NCBI RefSeq assembly: GCF_030272615.1
Contig: NC_081407.1
Coordinates: 434,840,730 to 434,904,729 of the forward strand
From: Cryptomeria japonica
Lineage: Eukaryota > Streptophyta > Pinopsida > Cupressales > Cupressaceae
Length of the DNA stretch: 64,000 bases
Direction: 5' to 3'
Below the pieces are notes generated by a model that saw only the letters and a program-made list of their open reading frames with translations, was not told the DNA's origin and did no database searches. The position numbers and the translations under genes were made by a program. Shown one piece after another: positions 59,719 to 64,000 of this stretch. Within the stretch, counting starts at the first letter, position 1, and the number at the start of each line of letters is the position of its first letter.

Positions 59719-62287
59719 TGTTAGATACAATGCACCACTGAGAGGGGGTGAATCAGTGGTTGTCAATCTTTTCTCATTAACTATCCTATGTGTGTATATC
59801 GGTTATCAAATCTAACTCAATGCAAACTTACCGGTTAGTGGGGAGACTAGTAAAAAATGCATTCACACATAAAGGTACATAACATAACACTAGCATATAA
59901 TAGGAAAACCCATGATGGGAAAAACCTAGGTGAGAAATGCTGTTGGAGACTACTGCTCCAATCTAGCCTCACAATGAATCTTTGATTACACTATTTAGGG
60001 CACCAACCCAAGGAGCACCAACCCAAGGAGCACCAACCCCTGATTTTAGGGGACCAACCCAAGGAGCACCAACCTCTAATTTAGGGCACCAACCCAAGGA
60101 GCTACAACCCCTGCATCGAGCTACAACTCAGTGAATACAAAATATAATCATTTACAAATTAATAACCTTGTTACAAATGGATTTTGTAACACTTTCGCAA
60201 ATCTCTCTACTGGATCTCTTTTCTAGTTCACCTACCTCACCCTCTCATTGCTGCAACCTTATCTCTTGCTACAACCTTATCGGTTAAGCCTGCTCTCCTT
60301 CTCTACTGGTTCTCTCTTTGCCAGTTCTCTCTGCTGGTTGCCTATTCTCTCAACTTCTTTGCTACTCTCCACCACCATTCTTGATATATCAATTAGATAT
60401 CTACCATCTAATACCTGCCGGTCCTCAGCTTCCCTTCTCCGCAATCTACTATGGCTCTGCTATGTCGATTTAGTCACCACCAGTTTCCTCCTCTATCAGA
60501 CTCAATGGCCAAATACCGGTTGCCTCACTCTTACTGGTTGAACTCTTCAACCTGATTCTCTCTCACACTCAATCTCTACTCTAACACTTGATGAGCACTT
60601 GACTGGTTTTCTCTCTTTTGAAGCAACAAAACTCTCTCCTTCAACAACATTATCCATCAATTTTGGCTTGCCTGTTTATCAACTTGTTTTCTCGCTAAAA
60701 GCCAATTCAAACTTCAAGCGGTTAGGGTTTCTTCCGCTGATCATGAGGCACATCAAATCCAATCAAATCTCATTCCATATGAGCTCCAAGATAACCATAT
60801 GCACATCACCACCATTAACGTGCCTTTCAATACATATTTTCTAAACTTAGCAAACACGACCTTGTATGTCGAGTGACATCTGTTAAACACCATAAATATC
60901 TCAGCTGTTTCCTTTGACAATCGAGCAAAAAGATCGGATTGTCCATCCTTGATCCACTCACCAAACTGCTTCTTCAATCTGCTTTGATCTGCAAGATTAA
61001 TCCTTTCTAGATTTCTGCTATTTTCTTCATCTCGAGCCATGATCCTCTGTTTTTCTTCCCTGAGCCTCGTAGTCAACATTTAATGTCAACCAACTGCCAG
61101 CTACCTCACCGACATGGCACTTTGCCAACCTCTGTGAGCTTGCCACTTCAACTCCACATGGCATCCTTTGTCGGTATCCACTTCAACAAAGGTCTCTATG
61201 TCGGTTCAGACAGGATCACCGACTAAACACTGAACCGGTCCTTCTTTTTTGCCGGTTCACTAACCCTGTTGGTATCTCACACTTTACCGGTTAACAATCA
61301 TGTTTGCAGTTTGCTGATCTACTGATGGAACACCTTAACCAGTCACCACACATGCCTATTCATAGCATGCTCATTCTCATTAGGTAGGAGCACATCACTT
61401 AGCCTCTTTTCTCTCTTACCGGTTCTCATACTTATCGGTAGGCACCTTGATGACACCATGCCATCAACCTTCAGCTATTTCCATCTGAGGAAACTACATG
61501 TTGGTTTCACTCTATATCTGCAGCTGCTCCACTTTGCCTTCTTCATCATCAGACTAGACACTATCTCAGCCGATTCATCAAGGTGACAAACCCATCAATT
61601 CTCTAATCTTCCTTTTCTATCCCAGTGGCATAACATGCCTTCTATGTCAGTCCAATGCATATCCCTAATTTCATGCACTTGAGGCATCCCTTTGATTCAC
61701 TGGTAGATCCTATGTGATCCTTCAAACACCTGCCTTTACCTCTTCTTCCTTATTTGACAAAACTAAGATGCATACTTTGCGTAATAGTAGATAAGCTCCA
61801 CTTACTTGTGGGAGTGAGTCCTTGTCATCTGCATCCTACAATGCACTCATGATTTGGTGTGGGTACATTCATTGTCAGTCATCTCTTCACATGGTGACTG
61901 TATCTCTATCCAGTGGGAGTCCTGTGGTTCTACATCCACACAACATATCGGTGACCTGTACATCCTTCTTGTATACTTGTCATAAGCTTGCTAGTTGACA
62001 ACCACTCACTTGGTTGATTTGTCTTCTCCATGTCAACACATCACTTACCAGTTGACATCTTCTCCTTACCAGTGGCAGACTATAATGGCAACCTGTCCAT
62101 ATCATCCACACAAGTCAAACACTAACTTGTGTACCAGTGACTCTAGTGATCATTCCTCTGAATGACATTCTTCTTCTTTACCGGTGACCTATAACACTGG
62201 TTGACATCAATGACTTCATGTCCACAATACTCCCATACCAGTTGTCCTTCTATACTGGTTGACATCAATGACAACACAATGCCAAAA
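59719..62287 (-). repeat. 5' LTR of element E
   Basis: 2569 bp, from TGTTAGATACAATGC to AATGCCAAAAA (the family end CCAACA altered). Compared with the left LTR it carries about 60 extra bp, explained by additional copies of the word CACCAACCCAAGGAG at 60001-60110. Confidence 0.93.
60001..60110. repeat. Expanded CACCAACCCAAGGAG tandem repeat in the E 5' LTR
   Basis: About five imperfect copies of a 15-bp unit, two of them spaced by CCCTGATTTTAGGGGA and CTCTAATTTAGGG. The partner LTR (47488-47530) has about two copies. Confidence 0.85.
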
Positions 62288-62292
62288 ATACC

Positions 62293-63254
62293 TACCACTC
62301 AAGACAAAGCATACAATGTTGTTTTTACCTTTCAAAGCTATGATTATCTAAGTCCTAATTGGAGATGTTTCTCCAATCAAACCTGGTGTTTATTTTAGTC
62401 CCACATAGCAATTGTTTTCTAACTAGGAAAGTGAAATCCTAGTCAACAAAATGAAAGCACGTTCCTATAACGTAAATCAATTTGCAAAAAGAGACAAGTT
62501 GATTGTTCTTTTTAACTTGCAAATAAAGATTGATTGTGAATTTTACCTTTGCAAGAAATGAACATTGTTGTTCTTTTTAAGCATAAATTTGATGTGTTTT
62601 TGCTCCTAGCTTGCAAGAAAACAAAGTTCGATTTGTGATTCTTTTTACCTTTGCAAGTGATGTTCTTTTTAGAGCCCAAAAACAAATGTGATTCTTTTTA
62701 AAGCACCAAATTGAGAATATGAAGTTCTTTTTACCAAAGGAAATGTGAATTCTTTTTAACCAACTTTGAAAAAGCTAGAAAGAAATAAAAAATCCTAATT
62801 TAACTCCTTCAACCTGCAAGAAACTATTAGAAACTTGGAAAAAACAAGTTAGTAAAAATCTCAATTACTTGGTGGGCTAGAGAAGCCTAATTTGCGAAAT
62901 GAGATCACAAAATTTGCCTTTGTGACAAATGCGCTATTAGAGAGTGAAAATGCACTGCAACAGAGAATAAATGCACTACAATGTACTGCAAATATGTTAA
63001 ACTATCCAGAACCAAAAAAAGACAAAAAAATACAAATGCACTATTACAAAGAGTATATGTGTTGTGTCGTACTTCAAATGTGCTATAACAGTGAGCTTAT
63101 GCTCTACAACAAAGATCAAATGTGCTATAACAGAGATGAATGTGTTATAACATACAACATATGCGCTAAAAGATTTTGTAAGATTTCTTGGACGGACCCG
63201 TGCAAAAATGTTAGAAATTTGATAAATTTAGGGGTCAAGCCCCACAGTGGGTGC
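62293..63254. other. Non-coding repeat-derived region
   Basis: Continues the sequence interrupted at 47207. The word (A/G)TTCTTTTTA recurs seven times in 62490-62760, and a degenerate AAATGCGCTATAACAGAG-like word recurs in 62920-63170. No gene is supported; the open frame at 62892-63401 is built from this repeat. Confidence 0.55.
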
Positions 63255-64000
63255 CAAAAATGTGTGCTGGAAAGTGTGGTACCTGGAAGAGAGACCCAAA
63301 CAACATCAAACACACACATGAAACATTATGTTAGAGTTAGAAATCAAAATAGAAATTACACTAAGTTAGCTCCAAAATTGATGGGATGGGGTTTGGGATA
63401 GACTAGCCTAGTCTATGCTCTTGGATCCTTTCCTTGGATCACCTGGTGTTCTCTACACACCCTAGGATGACTAGGAATTCCTTTGCTTGAGGAATCCTCT
63501 GACCTTGCCCAATTCCACCCACCAATGAGTTGCAATGCTTCTCTTAAGGTCTCACCTACTCATGAGACTCAAAACCCCTTACTATGGCTAATAAGGGTTT
63601 GACTTGTCCTACTACTTCCTAGGTCTTAGTAAGGTTAGGACAGGTCTTAAACCATGTTTTACATCCATCCATGTGCCCCCAAGAAGTTACAACCTTCATC
63701 CCTCCTACTGATTTCACTATTTTGTGTTTTGCCTACAAAATAGGGGTACAAGGATTAGGACCAATTAGGCCTCCTACCCAGTCCTTTAGGGCTCCCTCTC
63801 ACAAACGATGCACAAAATACCCAAAATACCAAAATGGACTACCATTCATTTGGCAAGGGCTCAAGGATTTTTCGGTTTTGGGCCTCCAAGTGGTCGGACA
63901 GTGCCTAGGGCGAATTTTGGGATTTTTAAGGGTTTTATGAGGGTTTTTATGGTCTGCCTGGGTCATAGTGGATGTTTTGTGTTTTAGTCACCTTGTCTGG
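63255..64000 (-). repeat. Possible LTR edge of a minus-strand retroelement
   Basis: On the minus strand the sequence ...CAGCACACA is followed by TTTTTGGCACCCACTGTGGG (63239-63258), the kind of LTR-end plus primer-site junction seen in plant gypsy elements. The tRNA match is not verified. The rest to the window end has no coding region. It would be the 5' LTR of an element whose leader runs leftward, but no second copy is in view. Confidence 0.35.

Larger units (their letters stand above)
47208..62287 (-). mobile_element. Copia-type element E (Gag-only, TR-GAG-like), TSD ATACC
   Basis: A 15,080-bp element with 2.5-kb LTRs (47208-49714 and 59719-62287), flanked by ATACC at 47203-47207 and 62288-62292. 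Primer binding site at 59705-59716 and polypurine tract at 49715-49728 put its sense on the minus strand. After setting aside the 6.67-kb nested unit (50093-56758), the interior is only about 3.3 kb and codes for a copia Gag with no protease, integrase, RT or RNase H recognised. That matches non-autonomous terminal-repeat elements with a Gag domain (TR-GAG). Deletion of pol from an autonomous element is the alternative. Confidence 0.9.

Noticed and set aside
62892-63401. 169-codon plus-strand ORF
   Set aside because: Its N-terminal half is a translation of the degenerate AAATGCGCTATAACAGAG-like repeat, and no homologous domain is apparent.

Overview
The window looks like repeat-dominated DNA from a large plant genome, probably a conifer or other gymnosperm. 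The evidence is several kinds of decayed Ty1/copia and Ty3/gypsy retrotransposons nested in one another, long AT-rich non-coding stretches, GT-AG introns, a tRNA-derived SINE, and no intact single-copy host gene. The species guess is an inference. No bacterial or organellar features were seen.

Layout. (1) 1-6532: 3' part of a plus-strand copia element (A), broken by stop codons and by a 1.19-kb solo LTR (2755-3947) with a 5-bp target duplication. (2) 6533-7250: a palindromic tandem dimer and a long polypyrimidine tract. (3) 7713-11036: a degenerate plus-strand transposase-like gene with introns, interrupted by a minus-strand SINE with 15-bp target duplications. A short tandem array follows, then four copies of a ~356-bp repeat (11536-12966). 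(4) 14400-16210: a minus-strand multi-exon pseudogene. (5) 17289-20606: a plus-strand plant-mobile-domain (PMD) pseudogene with a TATA box, an acidic (GAT)26 tail and a coiled-coil C-terminus. (6) 20607-22905: cryptic simple repeats and featureless sequence.

(7) 22906-46081: a minus-strand Ty3/gypsy element (D; gag, protease, G-patch, RT, RNase H, integrase). It is split by two minus-strand copia elements: B (23367-30283, TSD GTTCT, 450-bp LTRs) and C (31220-39633, TSD GCCAT, ~1.23-kb LTRs). One LTR of C holds an oppositely oriented solo LTR of its own family (31993-33254, TSD ACATT). (8) 47208-62287: a 15-kb minus-strand copia-type element (E; TSD ATACC, 2.5-kb LTRs) whose recognisable coding content is Gag only, so it resembles a non-autonomous TR-GAG element. 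Inside E is a 6.67-kb unit (50093-56758, TSD ATATG, TG...CA ends) with no visible LTR pair and no pol. It carries a long plus-strand degenerate spliced ORF of a family I do not recognise. (9) 62293-64000: repeat-derived non-coding sequence that may hold a retroelement leader and LTR edge.

Nothing here appears to work as a pathway. The sequence records successive insertions. Stop codons are mostly explicable as C-to-T or G-to-A changes, as expected for old methylated repeats. The best candidates for something undescribed are the 6.67-kb TG...CA unit with its orphan ORF, and the 7.3-20.6 kb cluster (transposase-like gene, spliced minus-strand gene, PMD gene).
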